Virus record (IMG/VR): IMGVR_UViG_3300032560_000068
Span: 1-35,970 of that record
Strand: one strand, 5' to 3'
From: a virus
Length of the DNA stretch: 35,970 bases
This document shows positions 21,122 through 30,437 of the stretch, piece after piece (position 1 is the first letter of the stretch; each line of letters begins with the position of its first letter). The position numbers and the translations under genes were made by a program. Below the pieces are notes generated by a model that saw nothing but the letters and a program-made list of their open reading frames with translations, did no database searches and was not told where the DNA came from.

Positions 21122-22291
21122 ATGTTAAAAACGGTATCTAGTGGCGGTGGAACAACTGGGCAGTTAAATTATTTAGGCACATGGAATGCCAATACAAACT
21201 CGCCTACGCTTGTTTCTGGCACTGGTACTAAGAATGGTTACTATGTGGTTTCCGTTGCTGGAACAACCACATTAGATGGCATTTCATCATGGTCTGTCGG
21301 GGACTGGGCTATATTTAACGGCACAGTTTGGGAAAAGGTATTGGGAGGCACTACAGAGTCTTTTGCAAATGTGTCTATCACAACGGCAACAGGTTATCTC
21401 TACGCCAACAATACTGCCAACGTCATTGCATCTTTGACCATTCCTAATTCTGGACTAGCCAATAGCAACGTCATTATTGGCAACACCACGATTGCACTAG
21501 GCAGCACAACTGCTAACCTTTCCAACCTTACTCTAGCCAACGTCACTATTCAGAGCGGTACGTTTCCTTCTGCAAACCTCTCTGCCAACAGTGCAACCAT
21601 AGGCAACACTGTGGTGGCACTAGGTAGCACGGTGACTACGCTAGGCAACGTCACTTTAGCCAACGTCACCATACAAAGTGGTAATGCAACATTTACCAAT
21701 GTCACCGCTCAAAATCAGATTGCAACTGCAAACATCTATGCAAACGTCACAGCGGGTGCATTTTCCTATGGAACTCTTGGATATTCAGATGTAGGAATTA
21801 TTGCATCTTACGCAAATAGTTCTAATAACTATGTGCAAATTGTTTTACAAAACACAAGTAGTGGAACAAATGCGTCTAGTGATTTTGTGGTGGTTAATGA
21901 CACAGGGTCTGCCTATGCTGATTTTGGTATGACATCTAGCCAGTACACGGGTACAGGTGCATTCTATAAACCCAACGCACCGTATTTGTATTCTGGTTCT
22001 TCTGATTTGTACATTGGCACGATCACTGCAAATGCTATTCACATTGTTGCTAACAATGCAACAACAGATGCCATCACAGTTGCCTCTACTAATGCGGTAA
22101 CTATTCCCTCGTTGTCTAGTGGCAATGTCACCATCACAGGAGGAACAATCAATGTTACGACTACTAATGTGGCTGCTACCACTGCTGCTAGTGCTACTTT
22201 TGCTAATTCAAGCCTATTGTTAGTACCAGCTGGTTATATAGATTTTGACCTCAACGGCACAGTAGTAAAAGTGCCCTACTACGCTGTTTAA
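21122..22291 (+). CDS. Second tail fibre protein
   Basis: 389 aa. After an N-terminal unit with TGQLNYLGTWNANTNSPTL and SWSVGDWAIFNGTVWEKV, a carbohydrate-binding-like opening common in fibre proteins, come repeats VIIGNTTIALGSTTANLSN and TIGNTVVALGSTVTTLGNV (about 117-185) shared with the fibre at 18962. Long N/T/A-rich strands follow, suited to a triple beta-helix, and a short end DFDLNGTVVKVPYYAV. No S74 domain is present. Starts at ATG 21122 two bases after the previous stop. Probably a side fibre or adapter. Confidence 0.75.
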   Translation: MLKTVSSGGGTTGQLNYLGTWNANTNSPTLVSGTGTKNGYYVVSVAGTTTLDGISSWSVGDWAIFNGTVWEKVLGGTTESFANVSITTATGYLYANNTANVIASLTIPNSGLANSNVIIGNTTIALGSTTANLSNLTLANVTIQSGTFPSANLSANSATIGNTVVALGSTVTTLGNVTLANVTIQSGNATFTNVTAQNQIATANIYANVTAGAFSYGTLGYSDVGIIASYANSSNNYVQIVLQNTSSGTNASSDFVVVNDTGSAYADFGMTSSQYTGTGAFYKPNAPYLYSGSSDLYIGTITANAIHIVANNATTDAITVASTNAVTIPSLSSGNVTITGGTINVTTTNVAATTAASATFANSSLLLVPAGYIDFDLNGTVVKVPYYAV

Positions 22292-22292
22292 G

Positions 22293-22457
22293 ATGAACGA
22301 TGACAACAACAACCTATCACTCCTAGACTTACTCATTATGTGGGTAGGGACGGTGGTGGGGCACATTACACTGTCCACTCTAGTGTTGTTGGCTACGTTA
22401 ATTTACACTGTCATAAAGACATATCTCTTAATTAGAGATAACTTTAGGAGAAGATAA
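22293..22457 (+). CDS. Small single-span membrane protein (possible holin-like)
   Basis: 54 aa, one base after the fibre stop. An acidic N-terminus (MNDDNNN) precedes a hydrophobic stretch LLDLLIMWVGTVVGHITLS-TLVLLATLIYTV (about residues 9-41), followed by a basic tail IRDNFRRR. The charge layout (acidic outside, basic inside) is that of small phage membrane proteins such as holins or spanin-like parts. A better holin lies at 31575, so this may be an extra membrane effector. Its stop codon at 22455 is one base before the probable ATT start of the next gene. Confidence 0.6.
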   Translation: MNDDNNNLSLLDLLIMWVGTVVGHITLSTLVLLATLIYTVIKTYLLIRDNFRRR

Positions 22458-22458
22458 A

Positions 22459-22800
22459 ATTAACCAGAACGATTTAGCCTATGTACAGTTTGGTGACGTG
22501 GAGGGACTTTCCAGGCTCGTGTTTGAGAACTTTCAGCAACACAGGCTATTTTGGCAAACCCTAAACCGCAACAACATTGCTACGCCTTTCTACCCTATAG
22601 AAGAGGCCAACCCTGACAACCTCGATGACTGGCTACTGATTCACAACCAGATGCACGAATCACTAGCAAAGATACTGAACCTAGCCAACCCTTTCCAACT
22701 GCTAGATGCGGACTGGAATGTGGAAGATGACTTCTATGACTGGATTGGGGTTCATCAGGACATTCACCAGCAAATTGCTCAACGTCTGAAGGTGCAGTAA
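22459..22800 (+). CDS. Hypothetical protein, probable ATT start
   Basis: 113 aa if translation begins at ATT 22459 with AGGAG 8-9 bases upstream; the next candidate start, GTG 22498, has no ribosome site and would remove NQNDLAYVQFGDV, which reads as the normal opening of this protein type. The rest is helical and polar with FENFQQHRLFWQTLNRN, two similar DW-containing segments (NLDDWLLIHNQMHESLA and DFYDWIGVHQDIHQQIA) and a C-terminal RLKVQ. The two segments suggest an internal duplication. Translation is coupled to the membrane gene upstream (stop and start 1 base apart). Confidence 0.6.
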   Translation: MNQNDLAYVQFGDVEGLSRLVFENFQQHRLFWQTLNRNNIATPFYPIEEANPDNLDDWLLIHNQMHESLAKILNLANPFQLLDADWNVEDDFYDWIGVHQDIHQQIAQRLKVQ

Positions 22801-23183
22801 TGGCTACAAGACTTGAACCTATACAGATACTAGAAAAGAGTATGCAAGGGTCTAAACAAGACCCTAAACGTACTTATGCTGCCATGACACGCCTGGTAAA
22901 AGAAGACCCCAAATTCAGGGTAATGCGTGCAAATAACTCGTTGTTTTCCTATTACAACTTAGGCAACGGCAATGTAGATGTTGCGCTAGACACGGCAGAT
23001 ACTCCTCGTGATTTGGTCAAGAGCGTGAAACAATTTGCACAGGCCATGAAGGTGGCTAAGTTCAAAAGAGGGCGGTTTGACATTAGCAACCCACAAATTG
23101 AGAAAGTCCTCAAAATGGCTGGTTTGCAATACAAATTGATGCCTATGCCTGGTGGTCAAATGGCTGCAGTGGTGGAGGTATAA
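22800..23183 (+). CDS. Hypothetical protein
   Basis: 127 aa, coupled to the previous gene (TAATG). It is basic and mixed alpha/beta, with EKSMQGSKQDPKRTYAAMTR, FRVMRANNSLFSYYNLGNGN (strand pair), a helix LVKSVKQFAQAMKVAKF and a C-terminal strand pair YKLMPMPGGQMAAVVEV. The layout loosely resembles a shortened acetyltransferase-like fold but lacks a recognisable acetyl-CoA loop, so I leave it unassigned. It lies in the virion block between fibre and long structural proteins. Confidence 0.6.
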   Translation: MATRLEPIQILEKSMQGSKQDPKRTYAAMTRLVKEDPKFRVMRANNSLFSYYNLGNGNVDVALDTADTPRDLVKSVKQFAQAMKVAKFKRGRFDISNPQIEKVLKMAGLQYKLMPMPGGQMAAVVEV

Positions 23184-23184
23184 C

Positions 23185-25278
23185 ATGAGTAATGTTGTTA
23201 ATACTGTTGTTTCTGATGTTGGAAATGTTGTCAATACCGTTGCCAATGATGTCAACACCATTGTCACGACTGCTATACAAAACCCTTTACCCATTATTGA
23301 GACCATTGCGGTGACTGCTGCACTAGGTCCAGAAGGTTTAGATTTAGCCACAACCATAGGTGCACCCGCTACTGCTGCGGTGTCTAGTGCTGCGGTGGCA
23401 GCTGCTAACGGTGCAAATGTAGACCAAATTGCTACCGCTGCTCTGTCTTCTGGTGCGGGTAGTTACATTTCTGGTGCTACTGCTACAAGTGTGGCTGGGG
23501 CACAACCAGACGTTAATCAACAAGCACTAGCCAACATTGCGGGTTCTGCTGCTGGATCAGGTGCAGCCACGGCTATTAAAGGCGGTAGCATTGCCGACAT
23601 TCTCAACAACATTGCCTCTGGTGCAGCCGCTGCGGGTACTGCTACGGGCACACAAGCCTTGGGTGCTGGCCCTACAACTGCAAACGTATTGGGCGGTTAT
23701 GTAGGCGGTGCAACTCAGGCGGGTGGTAATGTCTTAACTGGTCTAGAAGGAGCTGCTGCGGGTGCTACTAAACCCTCTGCATTGCCAGTTGACACCACAA
23801 ATGTTTCACAAGTTGATACAAGTCAGGCGGTGACACCCACGCCAGTACCAACAACAACAACACAAGTTGCAGAAACCCCATTTGTAGATTTATCAAAACC
23901 CACTGTTGTTGCAAGTTTAACAGGTGGACTAAATGAATTGCCACCAGGTGGATTTCAGCCTGGTCAGATTACGCAAACAGCTGCGGGTCTGTTTACCACC
24001 TATATTGCTCAAGATGGTACAGCTGTCAACATTCCTATTACTGTAAACCCATCAACAGGAGCTATCAGCACAACATCTACAGACCCAGAGGCACTCAAGG
24101 CGATCAAGGTCCTGACGGTAGACCCCACCAAAGTCAACCCTGTTTTCTACGACAAAACGCCTATAGACCCAGGCTTGTCCGCAGAAGAGAAGTCTGCACT
24201 TGCAAATGTTGCTAGTCAAACTAGCCAGGACATGATCAACGCACTCAAGTCTGGTAAAGCACTAGACGAGTATTACAACACCTATGCCTACACGTCATCT
24301 TTGCCCACGTTTGTGACGCAAATGGCACAGGAGTTGGCTAACGATCCTACAGGTACAGACCCTAGTTATAACTCACTGAGAGCAGAATACAAGGCGGTAA
24401 CAGGCACTGACTTTATTAGTCCTTCTGGTGTACCTAATGTTATTTTGCCACCCGTGACTATTGTTGCGTCTAGAGTAATCAGCTCAGACCCAGCCACTGG
24501 TGTCACGTTTGTGGTGGGTGCAGACGGTAATCCTATTCCTGTCTCTACAACAACACCGCTCACGCCTGGTCAGACGATTGCCTACAACAGTGCAACTAAT
24601 ACAGTTATTCCTAGCAGTGTGACCAGTCAGACTTCTGCTGACATTACCACGCCAGATACAACAAAGACACCGAGTACAACCACAACATCTGGCACTACAC
24701 CAGGTGCAACAGCTGGTGCAACACCAACGCCCAGCACAACCGTCAGCACCAGTCCTAGTACAACAACATTGTCTACGGCCTTGAACTTGCCTAGTGCGGG
24801 GTCAATTACAACAACCCCAGCGGGCACTACTGCAAACACAACTAGAAGTTATGGTGGGTTTGTATCTGGTCCAACACCTACGCCTACACCATCAGGAACG
24901 CCAACGCCTACTCCTAGTGTTACTCCTACGCCTACGCCATCTATCACGGTGACACCACCACCTACCCCTACGCCTGTGCCTAGTGAGGTGGTGACACCAC
25001 CTAGTGGGCCATCTACTGAGAAAACACCTTATCCAACCTACAAGCCTGACGTGTTTGTTGAAAGTAATGTGCCTAAGACATTGGCGGGTGCGCTAAATAT
25101 TGGTGGCAATTTACCGTTGGCGGGTCAGACCGTGGGATTAGGTGGCGGTGGAGGGGGTGTTTCTGTAGAATCAGGGCAGCAACAAAAACCTGTCTGGAAC
25201 GTAGCCTCACTCAAGTTAAAAGACGAGGCCGAGGGCACGCCTGATTACGGGGCATTATCATCAGCACTGGGGATATAA
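23185..25278 (+). CDS. Large low-complexity virion protein with PTP-rich linker
   Basis: 697 aa from ATG 23185, set by GGAGG 5-8 bases upstream. The first 220 residues are alanine/glycine/valine-rich helices (IAVTAALGPEGLDLATTIGA, ATAVSGAA-type), resembling membrane-active or ejection-type proteins. A strand-rich middle (ITQTAAGLFTTYIAQDGTAV, TSADITTP) follows. About residues 555-625 are a TPTPTPS-type proline/threonine linker, and a glycine run (VGLGGGGGGVS) comes before a short polar end. The role may be an internal or tail-tip protein; I recognise no named family. The linker DNA is repetitive (24870-24990). Confidence 0.6.
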   Translation: MSNVVNTVVSDVGNVVNTVANDVNTIVTTAIQNPLPIIETIAVTAALGPEGLDLATTIGAPATAAVSSAAVAAANGANVDQIATAALSSGAGSYISGATATSVAGAQPDVNQQALANIAGSAAGSGAATAIKGGSIADILNNIASGAAAAGTATGTQALGAGPTTANVLGGYVGGATQAGGNVLTGLEGAAAGATKPSALPVDTTNVSQVDTSQAVTPTPVPTTTTQVAETPFVDLSKPTVVASLTGGLNELPPGGFQPGQITQTAAGLFTTYIAQDGTAVNIPITVNPSTGAISTTSTDPEALKAIKVLTVDPTKVNPVFYDKTPIDPGLSAEEKSALANVASQTSQDMINALKSGKALDEYYNTYAYTSSLPTFVTQMAQELANDPTGTDPSYNSLRAEYKAVTGTDFISPSGVPNVILPPVTIVASRVISSDPATGVTFVVGADGNPIPVSTTTPLTPGQTIAYNSATNTVIPSSVTSQTSADITTPDTTKTPSTTTTSGTTPGATAGATPTPSTTVSTSPSTTTLSTALNLPSAGSITTTPAGTTANTTRSYGGFVSGPTPTPTPSGTPTPTPSVTPTPTPSITVTPPPTPTPVPSEVVTPPSGPSTEKTPYPTYKPDVFVESNVPKTLAGALNIGGNLPLAGQTVGLGGGGGGVSVESGQQQKPVWNVASLKLKDEAEGTPDYGALSSALGI
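24870..24990 (+). repeat. Degenerate CCTACG/CCAACG microsatellite coding for TPTPTPS
   Basis: Repeated proline/threonine codons (TPTPTPSGTPTPTPSVTP then TPTPSITVTPPPTPTP) in the long virion gene. Alternating CCTAC and GCCTAC units make it prone to replication slippage, so length may vary between phages. Confidence 0.6.
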
Positions 25279-26334
25279 ATGGCTACAGCACTTAAAAACC
25301 TGACCAAAATGGGTACAGACGTGAAACAAATAGCACGTCTACTCCAGAAGAAAGCTCCTCCAGGGCATATGCTGGCCTACATTTCTCCAGAAGAGGCAGA
25401 GGTTCTCAAGCAAAGAGGTGGCTCTGGGCGCATCACAGATGAGGGTATTCCCTCGTTTGAACCTATTGATGTTACTGGTGAAAACACTCTAGGATTTGAT
25501 CAACCTGTACAAACAGGACAACAAGTTCAACCAGATATTGGACCTATTTCTACTGAAACTCGTGGTGGTGGTGACACTATTTCTGCTGCACCAGCACCTG
25601 TAGAAACATCAGTTAGTGCTGCACCATCAGATTACAGTTTGTTTGGCGGGGGAGGTGGTGGAGGTCAACCAGGCATTAGACTGGGGACACCTAGTCAACT
25701 TAGTTTGGCCTTGCCGTCTGACGTAACACCGTCAATTACAACGCCATCTGGTCCTTCTCCTTACGACATTACAAGCAAAACTGCATCAACCCTTGCTGCA
25801 CCTGGGCCAGAAGTAAGCGCACCAGCACCAGGCGGTATGTCAGATGCTACCAAGGCTAAACTAGGCATAAGCGGTCTAGAGGCTCTTCTAGGTGCATCTC
25901 AGGTCAGGGCAGCACAATCACAAGGTCAGGCAGCGCAACAGGCATTACAGGCACAGGCAGCACCTTATCAACAGCAAGGTCAGCAGTTGTTGGCAGCCTC
26001 ACAACGGGGTGAACTCACTCCCGCCAATCAACAAGTTCTTCAGGCTGCACAGGCACAGGCAGCGCAGAATATTGCGACTAGAGGCGGTGTTGGCGGTATG
26101 CAAGCCCAGAACCAAATCAACGCACTACAACAGCAGTTGTTGACCAGTCAACTCAATTTGGGTCTCCAGTTGCAGTCTGTGGGTGACAAGATTGCTCAAG
26201 GTGCTATTCAAGCTGGTGTCCAGGCTGATCAGTATGTCAACAACCTCACGTCTAGTTATGCCATGAACATTGCTAGAACACTGGCTGGTGGTTTGCCTGG
26301 TGGCACAACTACAACTCCTACACCGCAACAATAA
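25279..26334 (+). CDS. Internal-virion-type protein with Gln/Ala-rich helix
   Basis: 351 aa, starting directly at the previous stop (TAAATG). Residues 1-60 have VKQIARLLQKKAPPGHMLAY and EEAEVLKQRGGSG; the middle is flexible (P/S/G-rich). The C-terminal third is a long glutamine/alanine helix (QAAQQALQAQAAPYQQQGQQ, VLQAAQAQAAQN), ending in MNIARTLAGGLPG. Such composition is typical of proteins packed inside podovirus heads and ejected to form a channel. Assignment is by composition and gene order. Confidence 0.6.
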   Translation: MATALKNLTKMGTDVKQIARLLQKKAPPGHMLAYISPEEAEVLKQRGGSGRITDEGIPSFEPIDVTGENTLGFDQPVQTGQQVQPDIGPISTETRGGGDTISAAPAPVETSVSAAPSDYSLFGGGGGGGQPGIRLGTPSQLSLALPSDVTPSITTPSGPSPYDITSKTASTLAAPGPEVSAPAPGGMSDATKAKLGISGLEALLGASQVRAAQSQGQAAQQALQAQAAPYQQQGQQLLAASQRGELTPANQQVLQAAQAQAAQNIATRGGVGGMQAQNQINALQQQLLTSQLNLGLQLQSVGDKIAQGAIQAGVQADQYVNNLTSSYAMNIARTLAGGLPGGTTTTPTPQQ

Positions 26335-26343
26335 GGGGTTAAC

Positions 26344-27867
26344 ATGACTACCACACTAGGCAAATTAGGATCAGGCACATTTGGGGCGTTTGGCTCACAG
26401 GATTTAGCACCCAAAAAAGCAGAATCAACAAGATCACTTGCAAGTCCAACTAAAAGTCTAGACGAACAGTTGGTGGAGTCTGCCACTGCCAAGGGTGAGT
26501 TGGAGAAGGCACAGACAGAACAACAGGCCAAGACTTCTGCTGAGATGGCTGCGGGCGAGAAAGGTGTTGCTGAAACCTATGCCAAGAGCATGGCAGAAGA
26601 CCCCACCCGTGCGCTAGTAGGACAGAAGACACAAGAACGGGCAGACATGAAGTTTGTTCCTACACAAGAAACTGTGCAAGACTTAGGGACTCTCTTTACT
26701 GTCACTAATCTTCTGGGATTCATGATTGGTGGCAAGTCCAAGGGCAATGCTCAGGCTGCCATGTCTGCCATGAACGGGATGCTAGAAGGCCATCAGAAAG
26801 GCCGTGCAGACGTTTACAAGAAAGAAAAAGACATCTTTGACGAGAATATCAAGACTTTAGACAAGACGATTGATTCTCTCAATAAGAAGATGCAAGAAGA
26901 TTTACAGCTTTATCAAACAAACAGAGACGCTGGAATGGCTGCTTTGCGGGATACAGTTGCACAGCACAATGCCACGTTTATCAAGGATGCGATGGAGAAG
27001 TATGGCCCAGCATACGCCTATGACAAGGTTAAATCTCTGGTAGAAATGCGGGACAAACAACGTATTGCACAGGCTAATTTAGACGAAAAAGAGAGAGCAC
27101 GCATTTCTAGAGAAGAAGACAAGAAACGTGATCGAGAACTTAGAGTACAGCTGGCCCAGATTGCAGCAGAGGCTAAACAGTCCAAGTCACGAGGAGAAGA
27201 ATCAGAGCTAGGTACTCCTGATATCAATGGCGTGTATCAATTAGGCGTTCCGCTTGCTTTACAAAATCCTTACAGAGGTTTGACTGACAAACTAAAAAGC
27301 CAAACATATTTAAAAGAATTGGCTAAAGCAGAGACAGAATTTGCTACAAATGCGACTGCCACAAACAAGGCTAGAAACACCATCAATGATATGACCGAGG
27401 CCGAGGACATTCTAAAAAGGATATCCACAGGTGGGTTAGCCAGAATCCCGTATGGTGGTGAGTTGCAAACTGCATTTAGTAGTGACGCTGCACGGTTTGA
27501 CTCTATTGCCAAGAATCAGGCTAGAAACGCCTATGTCAAGGGTGAGGGTGCATTGTCTGACACAGAACGCAAGATGTTTGAAAAGTCTAGCATCAGTTTA
27601 TCTAACCCTACTGCGACTAATCAACAAATTATCAACGTCACAAAAGAAGTTGGTAAACGTGCTGTTGACCACAATGAATACCTAGAGCGGTATTTTTCTG
27701 CTAACAAAACATTGATGGGTGCAGAAGAAAGTTGGAATAGATACTTGAACAACAATCCATTATTTGCACCTGGTTCAACAGAAAAGGACTTAGTATTGAA
27801 CCCTAACAGAATGCCATTTACACAATATTTCCAAAACGAAATAAGAAGGGCTGCAAGTGGACAATAA
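26344..27867 (+). CDS. Long coiled-coil internal virion protein
   Basis: 507 aa, GGGGTT upstream of ATG 26344. After a polar N-terminus comes an extended helical region (residues about 40-280: KGELEKAQTEQQAKTSAEM, KEKDIFDENIKTLDKTID, SLNKKMQEDLQLYQ, RISREEDKKRDRELRVQL) with heptad-like spacing, a glycine-rich hydrophobic break (FTVTNLLGFMIGGKSKG) and a helical C-terminal half. It suits an ejection or inner-core protein of a podovirus. It overlaps the next gene by 11 bases. Confidence 0.6.
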   Translation: MTTTLGKLGSGTFGAFGSQDLAPKKAESTRSLASPTKSLDEQLVESATAKGELEKAQTEQQAKTSAEMAAGEKGVAETYAKSMAEDPTRALVGQKTQERADMKFVPTQETVQDLGTLFTVTNLLGFMIGGKSKGNAQAAMSAMNGMLEGHQKGRADVYKKEKDIFDENIKTLDKTIDSLNKKMQEDLQLYQTNRDAGMAALRDTVAQHNATFIKDAMEKYGPAYAYDKVKSLVEMRDKQRIAQANLDEKERARISREEDKKRDRELRVQLAQIAAEAKQSKSRGEESELGTPDINGVYQLGVPLALQNPYRGLTDKLKSQTYLKELAKAETEFATNATATNKARNTINDMTEAEDILKRISTGGLARIPYGGELQTAFSSDAARFDSIAKNQARNAYVKGEGALSDTERKMFEKSSISLSNPTATNQQIINVTKEVGKRAVDHNEYLERYFSANKTLMGAEESWNRYLNNNPLFAPGSTEKDLVLNPNRMPFTQYFQNEIRRAASGQ

Positions 27868-29776
27868 AGAAGTCAAACCCATACCAGGCGGTCCTGTCTT
27901 AAAAGAGGCACTACAAGGTGCTACTCTAGGATTTGGAGAAGAGGCTCTAGCGGGTCTCAGGTCAATGATTCCTGGGCAACCCAGCTATCCAGAGGCGGTC
28001 AAAGCCGAGCGAGAAGAGTTACGCAAGTTTGAGTCTACGTCACCAGGTGGTGCTACAGCTGCTCAATTAGGTGGTGCAGTATTGCCAGCTGTGGCAACTA
28101 TGGGCATGGCAGAAGTACCCGCTGCACTTGAGGTGGGTGGTAATTTAGCCCTGACTGCACTTAAAAAGTATGCACCTGACTTTGCAGCCAGACTGCCAGG
28201 CTTTCTAAAAAGCACAATCACGGGTGTAGAAACTGGCATGAAAGCTGGTGCGGGTGGGGCTGAAAAAACAGAAGACATACCCTCAGAGATGGCAAAAGGC
28301 GGTGTAGTGGGCGGTGTTTTAGGTGGAGTTGGACGCATTGCGGTGGACACAGCTGCTCCAGCCTTTCGCAACCTGTTTGGCAACCCAGACAAGATTGCTG
28401 CCAAAAAGATTGCAGACGCACTAGAGGCCGACAAGACCACGCCAGAAGAGTTGGCTGCCAAGATGAAGAGTGCTGCCAAAGGTGCAGATGTAACCCTATC
28501 AGACGTTGCTGGGGAAAACCTCAGAGGGTTGATGCGGGTGGCTACCAACGTGCCTGGTGAGGCCAGACAAGAGGCTACCAAGTTCCTAAACCAGCGACAA
28601 CTAGACCAGTTCAACAGAATCTCTAAAGACGTTGAACAGACCATGATTGGCAAAAAAGGGGTAGATGTTGCCAAGTTAAAGCGGGATTTGGACACGGTTA
28701 GGAAACAAGCATCTGCACCTCTTTACGATCAGGCCAACAAAGTCATGATCGAAAACACGCCAGAGTTGGCAACTTTAATCAAAAGAATGCCTAACCAGGT
28801 ATTGGCTTTAGGCAGAGAGGCACTCAAGACTGACGGCCTACCCATACCTAAATTACCACCCAAAATAGAAGAACTGGTGGAAGTGCCTATTAGGGACAAG
28901 GCGGGTAAGGTAACTTACCTACAGATGAAACCTGAGTCCAATGATTTCAAAATCTATGACCTTCTGAAAAAGGGTCTAGACGAGATGATTGACCGTGAAC
29001 AGGACAAGGTATCAGGCAAGTTCACCCCCCAAGGTACACGCCTAATTAACTTAAAGTCTGAGTTCCTAGACTACCTAGACAAGGCCAACCCAGCCTACGG
29101 TCAAGCACGGGCATTGTGGGCTGGTCCTACACGGGCAAACAGGATGCTAGACAAGGGCAGAAAGGTCTTCTCCGCAGACCCTAGCAACATTGCCTACGAG
29201 ATTTCTAAGTTGTCTCCTACTGATAAACAATACTTCCAGTTGGGTGCTGCACAGGCGGTCAAGGAGGCATTGGCGGGTAAGCGGGATATGTTGGACAAGG
29301 CCACGGCTATTTTCTCCACGCCCAAGGCCAGAGAACTATTACGCCCTATATTCCCTTCTAAAGCAGCCTATGACGTGTTTGCAAACAGAATGGAGACAGA
29401 ACAGGCCATGTCTCGCACCAGAGGCTATATGTTGCCCACAGCGGGTTCTAAGACTGCTGGACTAGGGGTAGACATCGGTGAGTTTGGTGGTGAGGCCGAG
29501 TCAGGTGCGTTGTCTAAATTGATTAGGGGTGATTTTGGTGGCGCTGCACTACAGTTAGCCCCTGGTGTTTATGGCAAGACCACGGGCATGACCCCGCCAG
29601 TTGCCAGCTCCTTGCAAAAGACTTTGCTAACCCCAGGCGTGACTGCTAAATCGTTTGCTGACCAGGTCAAGGCTGCACGTCAAGCAGCTGCACGAGGTGA
29701 GAGACAACGTGAGTCCATCACAAAAGGTTTGACTGTCCCGTATGCCATCCCTGGCGCAACCGAACAAAACAGATAG
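27857..29776 (+). CDS. Large internal virion/ejection protein (GTG start)
   Basis: 639 aa from GTG 27857, which overlaps the previous stop and has AGAAGGG upstream. The opening GGPVLKEALQGATLGFGEEALAGLRS and the glycine-rich segment GGVVGGVLGGVGRIAVD are typical of the third long ejection protein in podovirus tails, with membrane-active helices. The rest is helical and charged (VAKLKRDLDTVRKQASAPLY, GLDEMIDREQDKVSG, NRMETEQAMSRTRG). No peptidoglycan hydrolase motif is seen. Gene order (three long proteins after fibres) supports DNA-ejection function; a specific family is not claimed. Confidence 0.65.
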   Translation: MDNKEVKPIPGGPVLKEALQGATLGFGEEALAGLRSMIPGQPSYPEAVKAEREELRKFESTSPGGATAAQLGGAVLPAVATMGMAEVPAALEVGGNLALTALKKYAPDFAARLPGFLKSTITGVETGMKAGAGGAEKTEDIPSEMAKGGVVGGVLGGVGRIAVDTAAPAFRNLFGNPDKIAAKKIADALEADKTTPEELAAKMKSAAKGADVTLSDVAGENLRGLMRVATNVPGEARQEATKFLNQRQLDQFNRISKDVEQTMIGKKGVDVAKLKRDLDTVRKQASAPLYDQANKVMIENTPELATLIKRMPNQVLALGREALKTDGLPIPKLPPKIEELVEVPIRDKAGKVTYLQMKPESNDFKIYDLLKKGLDEMIDREQDKVSGKFTPQGTRLINLKSEFLDYLDKANPAYGQARALWAGPTRANRMLDKGRKVFSADPSNIAYEISKLSPTDKQYFQLGAAQAVKEALAGKRDMLDKATAIFSTPKARELLRPIFPSKAAYDVFANRMETEQAMSRTRGYMLPTAGSKTAGLGVDIGEFGGEAESGALSKLIRGDFGGAALQLAPGVYGKTTGMTPPVASSLQKTLLTPGVTAKSFADQVKAARQAAARGERQRESITKGLTVPYAIPGATEQNR

Positions 29777-29785
29777 GAGTAGACC

Positions 29786-29944
29786 ATGCCACTCAAGAAA
29801 GGTACTAGCCGTGAAACAATATCTAAAAACATCAGCAAACTCACAAAAGAGGGAGGCCGTCCACGCAAGCAAATTATTGCTATCGCTTTGTCATCGGCTC
29901 GCAAATCAAAAAAGTCTGGTAAGAGAAAAGGCAAAAGAGGCTGA
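29786..29944 (+). CDS. Small basic phage protein, 52 aa
   Basis: ATG 29786 preceded by AGGAG. The sequence [20 protein letters not shown] then [17 protein letters not shown] and a tail of K/G/R repeats (SGKRKGKRG) matches a short conserved protein type found in many phages, often near structural or lysis genes. It is probably a DNA- or RNA-binding protein or a minor virion component; function unknown. Confidence 0.7.
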   Translation: MPLKKGTSRETISKNISKLTKEGGRPRKQIIAIALSSARKSKKSGKRKGKRG

Positions 29945-29962
29945 AAAACTAGGGTTTAAGTT

Positions 29963-30178
29963 ATGACCAAGAAGAAAGAAAAGGGTATCAACCCAGCACT
30001 AGAGACAGCCATCTCTGAGATGCTAAAAGCGGTCATGGTAGACCCTACTGCCACGATTACTGACAAAACAAAGGTGATAGACCGTGCCCTCAAGTTGGAG
30101 GCCATCAAGATGAAGATGCAAGATGACGAGTGGGGTAGTGGGTTTATGGGATTAGAAGACGAGGAAAACGAGGCATAA
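29963..30178 (+). CDS. Small helical hypothetical protein
   Basis: 71 aa, AGGGTTTAAGTT precedes ATG 29963. The centre is amphipathic helix (LETAISEMLKAVMVDPTATI, VIDRALKLEAIKMKMQDDEW), followed by an acidic tail LEDEENEA. No membrane segment. It lies between small basic proteins in the late region; not recognised. Confidence 0.6.
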   Translation: MTKKKEKGINPALETAISEMLKAVMVDPTATITDKTKVIDRALKLEAIKMKMQDDEWGSGFMGLEDEENEA

Positions 30179-30200
30179 TAGGGCTTTTTAAGGGGGTTCT

Positions 30201-30437
30201 ATGGATAAAGTCTCATTGATCACGTTGGCTTTGAAAGTCATCTCAGATCGTCTAATCACGATTCTGGCACTCATCATGTCGTGTGGATTAACGTCCTACA
30301 CGTTGTGGGCGGGTGATTGGACAAGGGTAGCAACACTTGCTATATTTGTGTTATTCAGTTATTTAGTTGTAAAGAACAAGGAGGTTAGTCATGCCAAGCA
30401 GCAACCGCAACAAGAACCCTATGAGTCCCAAAGCTGA
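30201..30437 (+). CDS. Small two-span membrane protein
   Basis: 78 aa with AAGGGGG 5-9 bases before ATG 30201. Hydrophobic stretches ITILALIMSCGLTSYTLW (about 19-36) and VATLAIFVLFSYLVV (about 42-57) give two membrane helices separated by AGDWTR, followed by a polar tail (KNKEVSHAKQQPQQEPYESQ). It resembles class II holins by topology but sits 1.4 kb before the better holin. It could be a second holin, antiholin or host-membrane modifier. Its tail is dual-coded with the next gene (47-base overlap). Confidence 0.6.
   Translation: MDKVSLITLALKVISDRLITILALIMSCGLTSYTLWAGDWTRVATLAIFVLFSYLVVKNKEVSHAKQQPQQEPYESQS

Noticed and set aside
28063-28695. 210-codon minus-strand frame antisense to the ejection-type gene
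   Set aside because: It is the mirror of an alanine/lysine-rich gene on the + strand, with serine/leucine-rich composition typical of antisense frames and no ribosome site.
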